Notes: generated from the letters alone by a model not told the origin. Shown: positions 18,674 through 28,325, counted from the stretch's first letter. The stretch: 64,000 bases of DNA from Salinisphaera orenii subsp. orenii MK-B5 (GCF_003788635.1 NZ_AYKH01000007.1:1-64000), one strand, 5' to 3'. Made by a program: numbers and translations.

Positions 18674-20167
18674 ATGACCGATGAGACGGGCGAAACGCGC
18701 AAGGCCCTGTACGAGCGGGCCCAGGAGCGCGAGATCGCCGGCCGTTCCCGCATGAGCAAGCCGGAGCTGGCGGCGGCGCTGGAGCGCGAGTCCCACGAGG
18801 ATGCGCGGCCGGTGGTCGCGAGTCGCGTCGATGCCTTCCGCCGGCTCGCCGAGGCGGTTGCGGCCGGGGAGTTCGTGCTGCGCCCGCGTGTGCTGACCGG
18901 CCACGACCGGCGTCTGCACGTGCGCCAGTGTCTGCGCGAGGACCACGAGACGCGCATCGCGGCATCGTCCGAGGAGGCCGAGGTCAAGTTCGACAAGCTG
19001 TCGGATTCGCTGTTCTCGTTCTTTCGCGGTACGGCGCTGCTGTTCTATCGCGACATGGCCGGCGACGATGCCTGGATGCCCACGGTGCTCACGCTCGGCG
19101 ATGTGCACCCCGAGAATTTCGGCGTGATGCCCAACGTGAACAACGTGCCGATCTTTTCGGTCAACGATTTCGACGAGGCCTACTACGCGCCCTTCACCTG
19201 GGATATCAAGCGCGGCGCGGTCGGCTTCATGATCGCCGCCGAGACCGAAGGCGAACTCAAGCGCAAGCACCAGGTCAGGATCGTGCGGCATTTCGTGCGC
19301 GGCTACGTCGAAGCCATGCAGCGGCTGGCACGCGAGGGCACGGAGCAGGACGAGGAAATGCGCTACGACAACGCGCCGAAGCTCATCCGCAAGCTCATCG
19401 AGGACGCCGACGAGGAGCGCGCCGAGTGGCTGGCGGACGACTACCTCAACGAGACCGGCACCGGCTTTCAATCCAACGAGGAGCTGGTGCCGATCTCCTC
19501 GCGCCGGGACGAGTTCCAGAAGATCACCGACCGGCTGGTCAGCGAGAATGATATTGAGGTGCCGGCCCGAGCGGATCGCATGCGCGTCAAGGACGTGGCG
19601 ATACGTCAGGGCCAGGGCACGGCGTCGCTCGGACTCAACCGCTACTACGTGCTCATCGAGGGTCCGCAGCGTGACGGCAGCGACGATCTGATCATCGAAT
19701 ACAAGCAGGCACGGCGCTCGGCGCTGTCGGGCCTGGTGCCGCCCTCGGCCTACGAGATGGACTCGCGGGCCGAGCGCATCAGCCACGCGCAGGCGGTGCA
19801 GCTGGTGCGCGGGGATGTCTTCTACGGCCATATCGAGTTCGACGGTCTGAGCTACATGTCGCGCGAGCGCGCCCCGTTTCGCGACGATATCGATCTGGAC
19901 GATCTGTCCAAGGGCGAGTGGAAGGACTACGCCGGCATCTGCGGGCGTATGCTCGCGCGCGTGCACGCGCTGTCCGATGAGTCCGGCAATATCGATTACG
20001 ACATCGAGCCGGCCATCGTGAACGCCATCGGGCCGCCGGAGGTGTTCGTCGAAGACATGGTGGAGTTCGCGGGCGAATCCGCGGAACGCGTGCGCCGCGA
20101 CCATCGGCTGTTCCGTGCCGACCATGCGCTCGGCGCCTTCAAGCAGCTCGATATCGTGCACCGTTGA
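18674..20167 (+). CDS. DUF2252 family protein with Rho-N-like N-terminus
   Basis: A 497-residue protein. Residues about 8-40 (RKALYERAQEREIAGRSRMSKPELAAAL) form a Rho-N/SAP-like helical motif that often precedes this family. The DUF2252 domain follows, with FFRGTALLFYRDM, LGDVHPENFG, NDFDEAYYAPFTWDIKR and a late TASLGLNRYY. The fold is related to aminoglycoside/choline-kinase-like phosphotransferases (GDxHxxN and DFDE resemble the catalytic and metal motifs), but the substrate is unknown. A second DUF2252 gene lies at 53571. ATG 18674 is chosen as the first start close to the conserved motif. A GC-rich hairpin follows the stop. Confidence 0.9.
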   Translation: MTDETGETRKALYERAQEREIAGRSRMSKPELAAALERESHEDARPVVASRVDAFRRLAEAVAAGEFVLRPRVLTGHDRRLHVRQCLREDHETRIAASSEEAEVKFDKLSDSLFSFFRGTALLFYRDMAGDDAWMPTVLTLGDVHPENFGVMPNVNNVPIFSVNDFDEAYYAPFTWDIKRGAVGFMIAAETEGELKRKHQVRIVRHFVRGYVEAMQRLAREGTEQDEEMRYDNAPKLIRKLIEDADEERAEWLADDYLNETGTGFQSNEELVPISSRRDEFQKITDRLVSENDIEVPARADRMRVKDVAIRQGQGTASLGLNRYYVLIEGPQRDGSDDLIIEYKQARRSALSGLVPPSAYEMDSRAERISHAQAVQLVRGDVFYGHIEFDGLSYMSRERAPFRDDIDLDDLSKGEWKDYAGICGRMLARVHALSDESGNIDYDIEPAIVNAIGPPEVFVEDMVEFAGESAERVRRDHRLFRADHALGAFKQLDIVHR

Positions 20168-20178
20168 CGTGGCGGGTC

Positions 20179-20198
20179 GCCCGGGCGGCGGCCCGGGC
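20179..20198 (+). terminator. Hairpin after the first DUF2252 gene
   Basis: Two copies of the self-complementary GCCCGGGC separated by GGCG form an 8-bp stem with a 4-base loop, starting 12 bases past the stop codon. No U-run follows. Confidence 0.5.
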
Positions 20199-20374
20199 AC
20201 GTCTCGCCGGCCGCATCTCTAGGGCCCGATCGGGCCGTATCGCGACGTCGCCGGGCGGCCGTTCGGGCGATCGTCGAGCACGCATGGCCGGCGCGCCGGG
20301 CGAGACCATCTGCGTTTACCCATACGTCAGGCGCGCCGCCGGCGCGCTGGCGAGATTCGTCGAGGACAATGCCC

Positions 20375-20692
20375 ATGGATGAACAGACCCGCATCGAAGC
20401 CGAAGCGGCCGCGTTTCGCGACTTGATCAAGCACCTACAGCAGCGCACGGACGTGCAGAACATCGACCTGATGAACCTGGCCGGTTTCTGCCGCAACTGC
20501 CTCGCCAAGTGGTACCGCGCCGAGGCGGAACGCCGCGGCGTGACGATGGATTACGACGAGGCCCGCGAGCACGTCTACGGCATGCCCTACGACGAGTGGA
20601 AAACGCGCCACCAGGCCGAGGCCAGCCCCGAGCAGAAGCAGCGGTTCGAGGCCACGCAGTCGATGCACGCCGATACGCGCGGCGGCAATTAG
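20375..20692 (+). CDS. DUF1244 family protein
   Basis: A 105-residue cytoplasmic protein of the DUF1244 family, conserved in proteobacteria but without known function. It shows the family's core: LIKHLQQRTDVQNIDLMNLAGFCRNCLAKWY at about 16-46 and VYGMPYDEWK at about 65-74. ATG 20375 has GAGGA 8 bases upstream. An ATG at 20369 is only 2-3 bases from that ribosome site. Its TAG stop codon is also the first three bases of repeat copy A. Confidence 0.9.
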   Translation: MDEQTRIEAEAAAFRDLIKHLQQRTDVQNIDLMNLAGFCRNCLAKWYRAEAERRGVTMDYDEAREHVYGMPYDEWKTRHQAEASPEQKQRFEATQSMHADTRGGN

Positions 20693-20985
20693 CGCTCGCT
20701 GACACGTCGTGCGAACGCCGCGTTGGGCGATCGCATATCGTGTGAGGCAAGGCACGAGTCGCCGATCCGGCGCGCCACGATCGGGACGTGAAAGGCCGCA
20801 GACGTCGATGCTCATCGGTCCATACGGAGCCCGACCCGAAGGGCCAAGGCTCCGAGACATTCACGACGTGCGGCAATTCGGTGTGATCGCACGCGGTCGC
20901 GAAAGTCGCTGCGCGGCGTGCGTTACGTCTCGTCACGTCGCATGACGGTGTTCAGCGCGCTCGCATGACGATTGACCCGGCACTG
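20690..20985 (+). repeat. MITE-like repeat, copy A (diverged)
   Basis: One of four related non-coding units in this window (others at 32169, 41410 and 47688). The left end reads TAGCGCTCGCTGACACGTCG, and the right end holds an imperfect inverted counterpart (GCATGACGATTGACCCGG). Internal blocks shared with the other copies include CGAACGCCGCGTTGGG, CGAGTCGCCGATCC and GACGTGCGGCAATTC. The central hairpin is CGGAGCC/GGCTCCG with inner CCC-GAA-GGG. The opening TAG is the stop codon of the DUF1244 gene. It is the shortest and most worn of the three clear copies. Confidence 0.75.
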
Positions 20986-21243
20986 GGCGACGTGCACCGC
21001 AGCCTCGGCGGCGCCCGACGGCGCCCGACGGCGCCTGATGGGCCGGGCATCCCGGGTGGGGGGTCGAAGACCGCTCGGCCGAGTGGACGCGGCGGCTGCC
21101 TGTCGTGACCGCTCCGGCTTTCGGGGCGGCTCGGCGGGAGCCTGCGACCGGGCCGATACGACTGTTCGGCCGCTTCGGCCACGGCTTGTCTTCGACCGGT
21201 TGGTTCGCTATAGCTCTTGCATCATTTCGCCACCGGTCGCCCC

Positions 21244-21630
21244 ATGCGCACAATGGCTTTGAAATACCTGTCGATCACGCTTGTGCTGGCCGGACTCGCC
21301 GGCTGCTCCGACGCGCCCGAAGCGGCCGATGTGCAGCCGCTGGTGGAGGACTCGTTGCGCAGCGGCATCGTCCATGCGCGGTCGATGGCCGAGACGCTCG
21401 GCGGTGCCGACGGTGTCGCATTCATCGAGTCGCTCGGCGCGCCGGAGCCGGCGGACGTGCAGGTCGAACATGTCCAGATCCTGGACAGTCGCGAACTCGA
21501 CCACGGCGACTACGATTTGGACGTGCGCTACGACGTGGTCGTCGGCGACGAGCGGGAGGTCGTCAGCCGGCGCCTTCGGCTCAACGAGACCGCCGATGGC
21601 TGGCGTCTGGTGCCGGCGCCATCCCGGTGA
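21244..21630 (+). CDS. Small lipoprotein, unknown function
   Basis: A 128-residue predicted lipoprotein. The N-terminus (residues 1-21) is a signal peptide with lipobox LAGC, so Cys would be lipid-anchored after cleavage. The mature part is acidic (many Asp and Glu) with an alternating beta-strand pattern in residues about 75-125. I do not recognise a family. ATG 21244 fits the signal peptide best; ATG 21253 is possible. A 258-base non-coding stretch between repeat copy A and its start shows nothing else. Confidence 0.7.
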   Translation: MRTMALKYLSITLVLAGLAGCSDAPEAADVQPLVEDSLRSGIVHARSMAETLGGADGVAFIESLGAPEPADVQVEHVQILDSRELDHGDYDLDVRYDVVVGDEREVVSRRLRLNETADGWRLVPAPSR

Positions 21631-21791
21631 TGCGTCGGTGCCACGGGGGGTGCCGATGAAACCCACGCCACGCGTGACGGTTCGTCCATGACCGGCCGCC
21701 GGCGCTGCGTCCGGCGTATCGGCCGTGTGGCTCGGGGCGAATGCGGCCGAGGCTCGTCGCGACGCCGTCCGAGTGCCGGGGTCTGAGCGGC

Positions 21792-22172
21792 ATGTGGTAT
21801 GCGCTGACCGCCGATGCGGTGCTTCTTATCCACCTGGCATTCATCCTGCTCGTGGCCTGCGGCGGCGTGCTGGCTCTGGCCTGGCCGCGACTGGCCTTCG
21901 TGCACGTGCCGGCCGCCTGCTGGGCGGCGTATGTGTCGTTTTCGGGGCGCCTCTGTCCGTTGACGCCGCTCGAGCAGGCGCTCAGGCGAGCGGCCGGGCA
22001 GGCGGGTTATAGCGGTGGTTTCATCGATCATTATCTGATGGCGCTGATCTACCCGGCCGGGCTGACACGATCAGCACAAATGTTCATCGGCGCGACCGTG
22101 ATCGGTGTCAATGTCGTGCTCTATGCGTGGCTGGTCTACCGCGCCCGGCGCTCGTGCGACGGCAAGCGTTGA
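21792..22172 (+). CDS. DUF2784 membrane protein
   Basis: A 126-residue inner-membrane protein of the DUF2784 family, function unknown. Three to four helices are visible. Family features include the N-terminal ADAVLLIHLAFILLVACGG, the SGRLCPLTPLEQALR stretch after the second helix, and YSGGFIDHYLMALIYPAGL before the last. ATG 21792 starts four residues before the first helix-forming stretch. Confidence 0.9.
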   Translation: MWYALTADAVLLIHLAFILLVACGGVLALAWPRLAFVHVPAACWAAYVSFSGRLCPLTPLEQALRRAAGQAGYSGGFIDHYLMALIYPAGLTRSAQMFIGATVIGVNVVLYAWLVYRARRSCDGKR

Positions 22173-22461
22173 CGCGATTCGCTTCGGGCCGGGCGCGACT
22201 GCGCGGTTTCGGGCGGGGGGATCGCTTGCGCCTATGACGGCTCCAGGTCGGCGCCGGCTGTTACGTATGCTACAGCGGTCATCGGTGCCCCTGACGTCAC
22301 ATGATGCGCGTGGGTACCGGCGCATGCCGGTTTCATCCCATCACGCCTACGGCGGTCGAACCGGGGTGACTCCACGACGGGATCGGGCCGAGGACGGTCA
22401 TGATAAGTAATGCACAAGCCGCCGCGCGGTGCGGCGAATCGAGACGTTTTTCGGGGTGACG

Positions 22462-23445
22462 ATGAATCGACTCGATGTCAGCGGCATACGCTGGGATCTG
22501 GTCATGGCGCTGGCGGCCGTGGTGGTATTGTGCTTCATCGGCCGTGACTGGCTCAACGGCCTGACGCTGGATGTGCTGCATTACTTCGAAGCACCCGCGC
22601 ATGTGCCGACGGGCAAGCCGTAAGGCGAGTACCGACTCTTCGAGGTCGTCTCCCACTGGTTTCCGCTGGTGGCGATGATGCTCTTCGTGGACGTCTATCT
22701 GCATGGCACGTCCCGCCACCAGATATGGCTCGCGCTGGTGGCCGGCTTCTTCGCGCTGGCGATGTACGCCGCCGAGGTTAACTTCGTGATCGGGCGTCAC
22801 CCGATGTGGATCGGTACGTTCTTCGGCGGCTGTCTGCTTCTGCTGCTGTGGCCGCGGCGGCAGTGGCTGCTGCTGGGGGTGCTCGCCGCCGCGGGCGTGG
22901 CGATGCAGGCCGGACACATCGGCGACTGGTGCTCCAACCATTGCAACGAGATCGGCGGACTGAGCGATGATGTCGCCTATAACTTCCGCATGGTCGAGGA
23001 AGAGCTCGAGATGCTGGGGGCGGCCCTGTATCTGCTGTTCGCGCTGATGTGCTGGGCGGCTGCCGGCCGGGCGCCCTCCGGCCGGCATCTGCTGGCACGC
23101 GCGGCGTGGCTCGTGCCGCCGATGCTGGTCGCCTACGGCAACAGTCTGCAGCACTATCAGCGCGATCCCGGCCATCTCGTGCTCAAGTTCGCACTGTTCA
23201 CGGTGCTGGCCGGCGCCGCGGCGCTGCTCTGGCGGCTGCGCGGCGGCCGGCGCGAGCTGGATGCGCCACGTGCTGCCCTGTCCTTTGTATTTGCCTTCAT
23301 ATTCATCGTGATGCCCGCGATCTACGGTAACTACAGCGCCAAGATATGGACGGTCCATGTCTATATCTGGGTGCCGCTGCTCATCTGTCTGTATCGCTAT
23401 CTGGTGCACCGCCCGCCGATGGTGTCGGCAGATACGCGTGCATGA
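22462..23445 (+). pseudogene. Multi-pass membrane protein gene broken by an in-frame TAA
   Basis: One reading frame runs from ATG 22462 to the stop at 23443-23445 but is interrupted by TAA at 22621-22623. Both sides read as the same membrane protein. Before the TAA there is one helix and a VLHYFEAPAHVPTGKP loop. After it come GEYRLFEVVSHWFPLVAMM and about seven more helices, with a histidine- and cysteine-containing loop HIGDWCSNHCNEIGG. The coding signature resumes at once after the TAA, so a single recent nonsense mutation is the simplest reading. A downstream restart (ATG 22675) would give about 256 residues. I do not recognise the family. A sequencing error cannot be excluded. Confidence 0.7.
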
Positions 23446-23688
23446 AGCGTCGCTCGCGGCGCCTGTCGTGGACGCTGACCTGTCGCGAGGCGCCCGCCGG
23501 CCGGCGATGAAGCGTGCCGGCCTTGCCATGGTCGCTGGCGCCGGCGCGGCGCGCGCTCTGGCAACGTCTGCCCTGAGCGTATCGAATCGCGCCCGCGGCC
23601 TGCCCCGATGCCGCGGGAAGCGTTTATCCTGTGCGCTTTTACGCGGACCGGGCGCAGCGCGGGCAGACCGCGAACCGGGAATTACACG

Positions 23689-24681
23689 ATGAAGGCGAAG
23701 ACCATCTATCACGGGCTGCGAAGACGCGCCCAGGCCACCCATACCGTGCCTCGCTTCGAGGGGCGGGAATCCCGGCATCACGAGAGCGTACCCCTATGGC
23801 GACTGCTCGCCGAGGCTTCGGCGCACGCGCTCAAGGCGCGCCGGCGTCTCACCGATGTCGAGACGTTCGTTCAGTTCGCGGGGTTTCCGCGCTCCGGTCA
23901 TTCGTTGATCGGCTCGATTCTGGATGCGCATCCGCAGGCCCGGGTCTCCCACGAACTGGACGCCATGGGGCTGCTGCTCCAGGGCGTGCCCTTGGCCGCG
24001 ATCTTTTCGCTGATTGACCGCAGGGCGCTCGAATTCACGCGTCACGGTCGCTGCTGGAACGGATTCTCCTATCTCGTGCCGGGCGGCGCGCACACGCGCG
24101 TCGATCCGCTGCGGGTGCTGGGCGACAAGAAGGGCGATCAGGCGGTGCGCCGCGTGGCCCAGGACCCGGGATTGCTGGAGCGGCTGAACCGGCGGCCGCG
24201 GCCCGCGAAGAAATGGATTCTGGTGCTGCGCAATCCGTTCGACAACATCGCCACCATGTCGCTGCGCAAGGGCCGGGCCTACGATGAACTGCGCACGTCG
24301 GTGGCGGCCGAGGATTTCGACGCGGCGCTGCGCGCCTATCAGGCCGATGGCCGCATTGCCGATGTCGCGCTGGATTCCCAGATCGAGGACTACGCCGCGC
24401 TGTGCCGGACGGTCGCCGACATCAAGCACCGGACGGCGCCGGCCCACTGGTTCGAGTTGAGCCACGAGGCCCTCACGGCCGATCCCGAAGCCACCATCCG
24501 TTCGATGCTCGCCTTCCTCGATCTGCCGGTCGATGAAGCCTACGTTCGGGCCTGCAGTGGTCTGGTCCAGCGGACGCCGAACCGCAGCCGCGATCGGCTC
24601 GACTGGCCCCAGGACCGGCAGGCGCGCGTGGCGGCACTGACGCGCGAATTCTCGTTTCTCAATCGCTATGATGAGACATGA
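23689..24681 (+). CDS. Sulfotransferase family protein
   Basis: A 330-residue enzyme expected to move sulfate from PAPS to a sugar or other hydroxyl. The PAPS 5'-phosphosulfate loop is FAGFPRSGHSLIGSIL (about 63-79). The 3'-phosphate-binding part is likely WILVLRNPFDNIATMSLRKG, with the conserved Arg and Ser. The late segment LSHEALTADPEATIRSMLAFL is also family-like. Its stop overlaps the next gene's start (ATGA), so the following glycosyltransferase is translationally coupled. Context suggests decoration of a surface glycan. Confidence 0.88.
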   Translation: MKAKTIYHGLRRRAQATHTVPRFEGRESRHHESVPLWRLLAEASAHALKARRRLTDVETFVQFAGFPRSGHSLIGSILDAHPQARVSHELDAMGLLLQGVPLAAIFSLIDRRALEFTRHGRCWNGFSYLVPGGAHTRVDPLRVLGDKKGDQAVRRVAQDPGLLERLNRRPRPAKKWILVLRNPFDNIATMSLRKGRAYDELRTSVAAEDFDAALRAYQADGRIADVALDSQIEDYAALCRTVADIKHRTAPAHWFELSHEALTADPEATIRSMLAFLDLPVDEAYVRACSGLVQRTPNRSRDRLDWPQDRQARVAALTREFSFLNRYDET

Positions 24682-25658
24682 GCGCGGTCGATGATCGATC
24701 CATCCATCTCGTCAGCTGTATCGGGGTCGATACGGAATTCGCGCATCTGCCGCATTTCCTCGATCACTATCTTGCGCTCGGCGTCCGGCGCGAGAACGTC
24801 CATCTGATACTCAATACCGACGATGCGGATTCACCGAACCTGGCGCGGGCTCGCGCGCTGCTCGAGAGCCGGCATCTGCCTGCCCCCGATGTCTGGATCG
24901 GGCCCTACACCAGTGACGCCATGTGGGCGCGACGGCGCGACCTGCAGACAGAACGCGTGCCCGCCGACGCTTGGGTGGTCAGCGCCGACGTGGACGAGTT
25001 CCACGAATATCCCGCGCCACTGGGCGAGATCATCGCGCACTGCGAGGCACTCGGCGTCAACTGCGTGCAGGGCGTGTTCATCGATCGCATCGCCGCCGAC
25101 GGTCGCCTGGTCGACGTCGACCCGGACCAGCCGATCGGGCAGACGTTCGCCCTGCAGGGCGATGTGCAGTGCTCGGTCGGCCGGACCGGGCGGCATCACG
25201 ACTGGTTCGGCACGATCAAGGTCATGCTGCTGAAGGCCGAGCTTCTGCCGAGCCGGGGTGGGCATCATCCGCAGAACGGCGACGTACCCGTGCGTTATCT
25301 GTTCGACCGGCATCTGGCGCGCTTTCCCGCGATCGGCCGCGCGCGCTTCAGGTTCTTCATCCCGTTCCGGGTGCATCACTTCAAATGGACCGCGTCGATG
25401 GCGCAGACGCTGCGCCGCCGGCTCGCGACGCCGGGCGTCAGCGCCGCGGGCGCCGAGTACGGCCGCAAGCTGGTCGACTACGTGGAGGCCGAGGGCGGCA
25501 TCCGCCTGGCCGACATTCCGCTGCGCTCGCGCCACCGGGTCGATCCGCTCGGCTGGCGTCGGCGCGTGCGGATGCTCCGCCTGATGGCGTCCGCGCTGGC
25601 GCGGGGCGACGACGCGCGCTATATCGCTCGACGAATCCGACAGAGATTGTCCACATGA
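24678..25658 (+). CDS. Glycosyltransferase family 2/92-like protein
   Basis: A 326-residue protein of the Glyco_tranf_2_4 / family 92 type. The N-terminus (CIGVDTEFAHLPHFLDHYLALGVRRENVHLIL) matches the start of that family. The metal- and sugar-nucleotide-binding motif is in VVSADVDEFHEYP (about 102-114). A late histidine-rich part, FRVHHFKWTASM, also fits. The donor and acceptor are unknown. Both ends overlap neighbours by ATGA, giving a tightly coupled three-gene set with the sulfotransferase before and the propeller protein after. Confidence 0.82.
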   Translation: MSAVDDRSIHLVSCIGVDTEFAHLPHFLDHYLALGVRRENVHLILNTDDADSPNLARARALLESRHLPAPDVWIGPYTSDAMWARRRDLQTERVPADAWVVSADVDEFHEYPAPLGEIIAHCEALGVNCVQGVFIDRIAADGRLVDVDPDQPIGQTFALQGDVQCSVGRTGRHHDWFGTIKVMLLKAELLPSRGGHHPQNGDVPVRYLFDRHLARFPAIGRARFRFFIPFRVHHFKWTASMAQTLRRRLATPGVSAAGAEYGRKLVDYVEAEGGIRLADIPLRSRHRVDPLGWRRRVRMLRLMASALARGDDARYIARRIRQRLST

Positions 25659-26821
25659 CCGACTGGCAGTTGCAGCAACTTACCCACGGCACCGACGAAG
25701 GGCGTTTCCATACGCACAGCTATTACGATATCAACGTCTTCGATTCGACCAGCCGCTATGTCGCCGCGCACTGCGTGACGTTTGCCGAACGCCAGCCCAC
25801 GGCCGACGATTCGGTCGAGGTCGGGGTCATCGATCTGGACGACGACGCCCGCTGGATCCCAGTGGGCACGAGCTATGCGTGGAGCTGGCAGCAGGGGCCG
25901 ATGGCGCAGTGGGTGCCCGGTCGAACGACGCTCATCTGGAACGACCGCGACGACGATACCTTCGTCACCCGCGTGCACGACCTGGCGAGCGGCACCACGC
26001 GCACGCTGGGCCGCCCCAGCTACGCCGTCGACCCGAACGGGCGCTTCACGCTGTCTCTGAACATGGCGCGGCTCCAGGCGGTGCGCCCCGGCTACGGCTA
26101 CGCCGGCGGTCGCGGCGCGCGGCTGTCCCAGCGCGCGCCCCGCGGCGACGGCGTCTGGCGCCAGTCGCTGGACGACGGCGGCGATACGCTCGTGCTGTCG
26201 GTCCGGCGCGCCGTGCGCTTTCTCATGTCGCGGATCGGCTGGCGCGCCTATCTGCGCCACACCCGGTCGCGCTATCGCTACTGGTTCAACCACGTCAAGC
26301 TCTCGCCCGACGGCCGCCGTTTCACCGTGAAGCTGCGCTTTCGCACCCGCGGCGGCGGCTGGAACGACCGCATGGGCGTCAGTCTGACCTGCAACGTCGA
26401 CGGCAGCGATCTGCGTCTGCTCGCGAGCGCGACCTCGCACGTGATCTGGCTCGACAACCGTTCGCTGTATTTCTGGCAGCGCGACGGTTTCTATCTGTAC
26501 GCGGACGAAGCGCCCGAAGGCCGGCGCATTCGTCAGATCGCGCCCGAAGCGCTGGGTGCCAACGCGCACGTGCGCTATTTCCCGGGGTCGACGCGGCGGT
26601 TCGTCTTCGATACGCCCTACGCCGAGGAGATCGATCTCTGCGTCTACGACGAGACGGACGCGAGCGCCCGCCGCATCGCGCGCTTCGGCAACCATCGCCC
26701 GAGCCGCGGTCCGTTCCGCTGCGACCTGCACCCCTGTCCGAGCCCGGACGGCCGCAGAATCGTGGTGACGTCGCTCGATGACGGTGGACGCCAGCTGTAT
26801 CTGCTGCACGGTTCGGATTGA
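25655..26821 (+). CDS. Beta-propeller (TolB/WD40-like) protein in glycan cluster
   Basis: A 388-residue protein with repeated beta-propeller-like blades, such as HVKLSPDGRRFTVKLRF, LRLLASATSHVIWLDN, VRYFPGSTRRFVFDT and CPSPDGRRIVVTSLDDGGRQLYLL. These resemble TolB-type and oligogalacturonate-lyase-like repeats. There is no signal peptide, so it should be cytoplasmic. Its exact family is not clear to me. Coupling by ATGA to the glycosyltransferase suggests a role with the same glycan: recognition, lyase or epimerase activity. An Arg-rich insertion around 185-212 is unusual. Confidence 0.72.
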   Translation: MTDWQLQQLTHGTDEGRFHTHSYYDINVFDSTSRYVAAHCVTFAERQPTADDSVEVGVIDLDDDARWIPVGTSYAWSWQQGPMAQWVPGRTTLIWNDRDDDTFVTRVHDLASGTTRTLGRPSYAVDPNGRFTLSLNMARLQAVRPGYGYAGGRGARLSQRAPRGDGVWRQSLDDGGDTLVLSVRRAVRFLMSRIGWRAYLRHTRSRYRYWFNHVKLSPDGRRFTVKLRFRTRGGGWNDRMGVSLTCNVDGSDLRLLASATSHVIWLDNRSLYFWQRDGFYLYADEAPEGRRIRQIAPEALGANAHVRYFPGSTRRFVFDTPYAEEIDLCVYDETDASARRIARFGNHRPSRGPFRCDLHPCPSPDGRRIVVTSLDDGGRQLYLLHGSD

Positions 26822-27037
26822 GAACGACTCGCGGCGAGCGGATCGGGCGACCGGGGCGCGTGCCCGGCGTCTGCCGCGGCATCTGCGCCCCCGGATTGCC
26901 GCGGCTTCGCCCGTCGTTTGGCGGTGCGGGCTTGAATCACGGCGGGTCGACCGTGATCCATCGATTCCGGCTGGGTGGAGTCCGCGTGGTGGGCCCACTG
27001 GCCGCGGCCGAGCGAACTGACTCTTGAAAGGAATGGC

Positions 27038-28249
27038 ATGAGCGAAAGGCGTCCGACGGTCGCGGTGGTCATGGCGACCTACAATCGCGCCCACTTCATC
27101 GGTGCGGCACTGGACAGTCTGCTGGGCCAGACCCGGGTGCCGGACGAGATCCACGTGATCGACGACGGCTCGACCGACGATACGGCGGCGACCGTCGCCG
27201 CCTACGGCGATCGCGTCAATCTGGCCCGGCAGCCGAACCAGGGGCGTCCGGCCGCGTTCAATCGCGTCATCCCGGAGATTCGGACCGATTACATCTGGCT
27301 GTTCGACGATGACGATCTCGCGCTGCCCGACGCGCTGGCACGGCATCTGGATTTCCTCGGCAGGAATCCGCAGTACGACTTCAGCTACAGCCCGCACTAT
27401 TTCTTCGAGCACACGCTGACGACCGACGGCGCGCAGGCCAATCCCGTGATGGAATGGCCGGCCGACCCGCCCGAGTCCTTCCTGCTGTGGCTGATGGAGT
27501 CGCATTTCGTGCCCGCCCAGCTGCAGGGCATGCTGATCCCGACCCGTTGTTTTCGACAGGTGGGATCGTTCGACGAAACCCTGCTGAGATCCCAGGATCA
27601 CGATTTTCTGCTACGACTGGCACGCCACTGCCGGGCGGGGCGCATCGATGCGCCGACCTGGGCATTCCGCCAGCACTGCGGTCAGCGGGGCGCCGGCGGC
27701 GCGGCCCACGACGAAGCCAGCCGATATCATGTCTGGCGGCAGTATCAGCAAACGATCTATCGGCGTGTCCGGGCCACGCTCGATCTCGCCGAGTACCTGC
27801 CGCCGTCGCAGCGCGCTGACGTAGGCGGTCCGGCCGAGGCGTCGCCGCTGCCTGGCGAGCGACGACTCGCCCTACTGCGGCGCGGTGCGATCATGTCGAT
27901 TCACGGCCTGCCCGAGGCCGCGGTCGAGGATTTCCGGCTCTACGGTGCGGTCCATGACCCGGCCGACGCCCGTATCACTGAGGAAGAGCGGACGCATATC
28001 TCCAGACTCGGCAACGTGGATAACCGCGAAACCCGACCGCCGCTGGCGTATTTCCGGACTCTCGGCGGTCTGGCCCATGCGCGCCGGGGCGCGTTGTCGG
28101 CGCTGCTGCGCGGGGCCTACTGGAGCGTGCGTCGGGAATGGCGGGCCGGCCGTTACGGGGATGTCGTGGTTCTCGCGCCGACGCTGATGAGCCTGTGTCT
28201 CGGCTACGGCGTCGGCTGGATCTGTCGGCCCTCGACTCCAGGCGGCTGA
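27038..28249 (+). CDS. Glycosyltransferase family 2
   Basis: A 403-residue GT-A glycosyltransferase. The N-terminus has the classic VAVVMATYNRAHFIGAALDSLLGQ, then VIDDGSTDDT, and the metal-binding LFDDDDLALPDA near 90-100. A catalytic-base-like RSQDHDFLLRLARH lies further on. The C-terminal ~130 residues are helical, with amphipathic or membrane-near stretches. GAAAGGA precedes ATG 27038. The gap of 216 bases after the propeller gene shows no gene, so it may have its own promoter, but it clearly belongs to the same glycan cluster. Confidence 0.93.
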   Translation: MSERRPTVAVVMATYNRAHFIGAALDSLLGQTRVPDEIHVIDDGSTDDTAATVAAYGDRVNLARQPNQGRPAAFNRVIPEIRTDYIWLFDDDDLALPDALARHLDFLGRNPQYDFSYSPHYFFEHTLTTDGAQANPVMEWPADPPESFLLWLMESHFVPAQLQGMLIPTRCFRQVGSFDETLLRSQDHDFLLRLARHCRAGRIDAPTWAFRQHCGQRGAGGAAHDEASRYHVWRQYQQTIYRRVRATLDLAEYLPPSQRADVGGPAEASPLPGERRLALLRRGAIMSIHGLPEAAVEDFRLYGAVHDPADARITEEERTHISRLGNVDNRETRPPLAYFRTLGGLAHARRGALSALLRGAYWSVRREWRAGRYGDVVVLAPTLMSLCLGYGVGWICRPSTPGG

Positions 28250-28325
28250 GTCCGGCGAGTCGCGGCGTGTTCCGGTGGCGGACGCCGCTGCGAATCCGAT
28301 GCTCGAGGGTGGCGAGGGGCGCACT

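Noticed and set aside
22621-22623. Recoding of TAA as a sense codon
   Set aside because: TAA is not used for selenocysteine or pyrrolysine, and no readthrough signal is evident; nonsense mutation or sequencing error is simpler.
22333-23781. A 482-residue minus-strand frame covering the broken membrane-protein gene
   Set aside because: The plus strand shows clean membrane helices on both sides of the TAA, while the minus-strand product is low-complexity His/Gln/Arg.
25619-27601. A 660-residue open frame on the minus strand
   Set aside because: Antisense shadow of the beta-propeller gene and GT2 gene, which have clear motifs, ribosome sites and overlaps.
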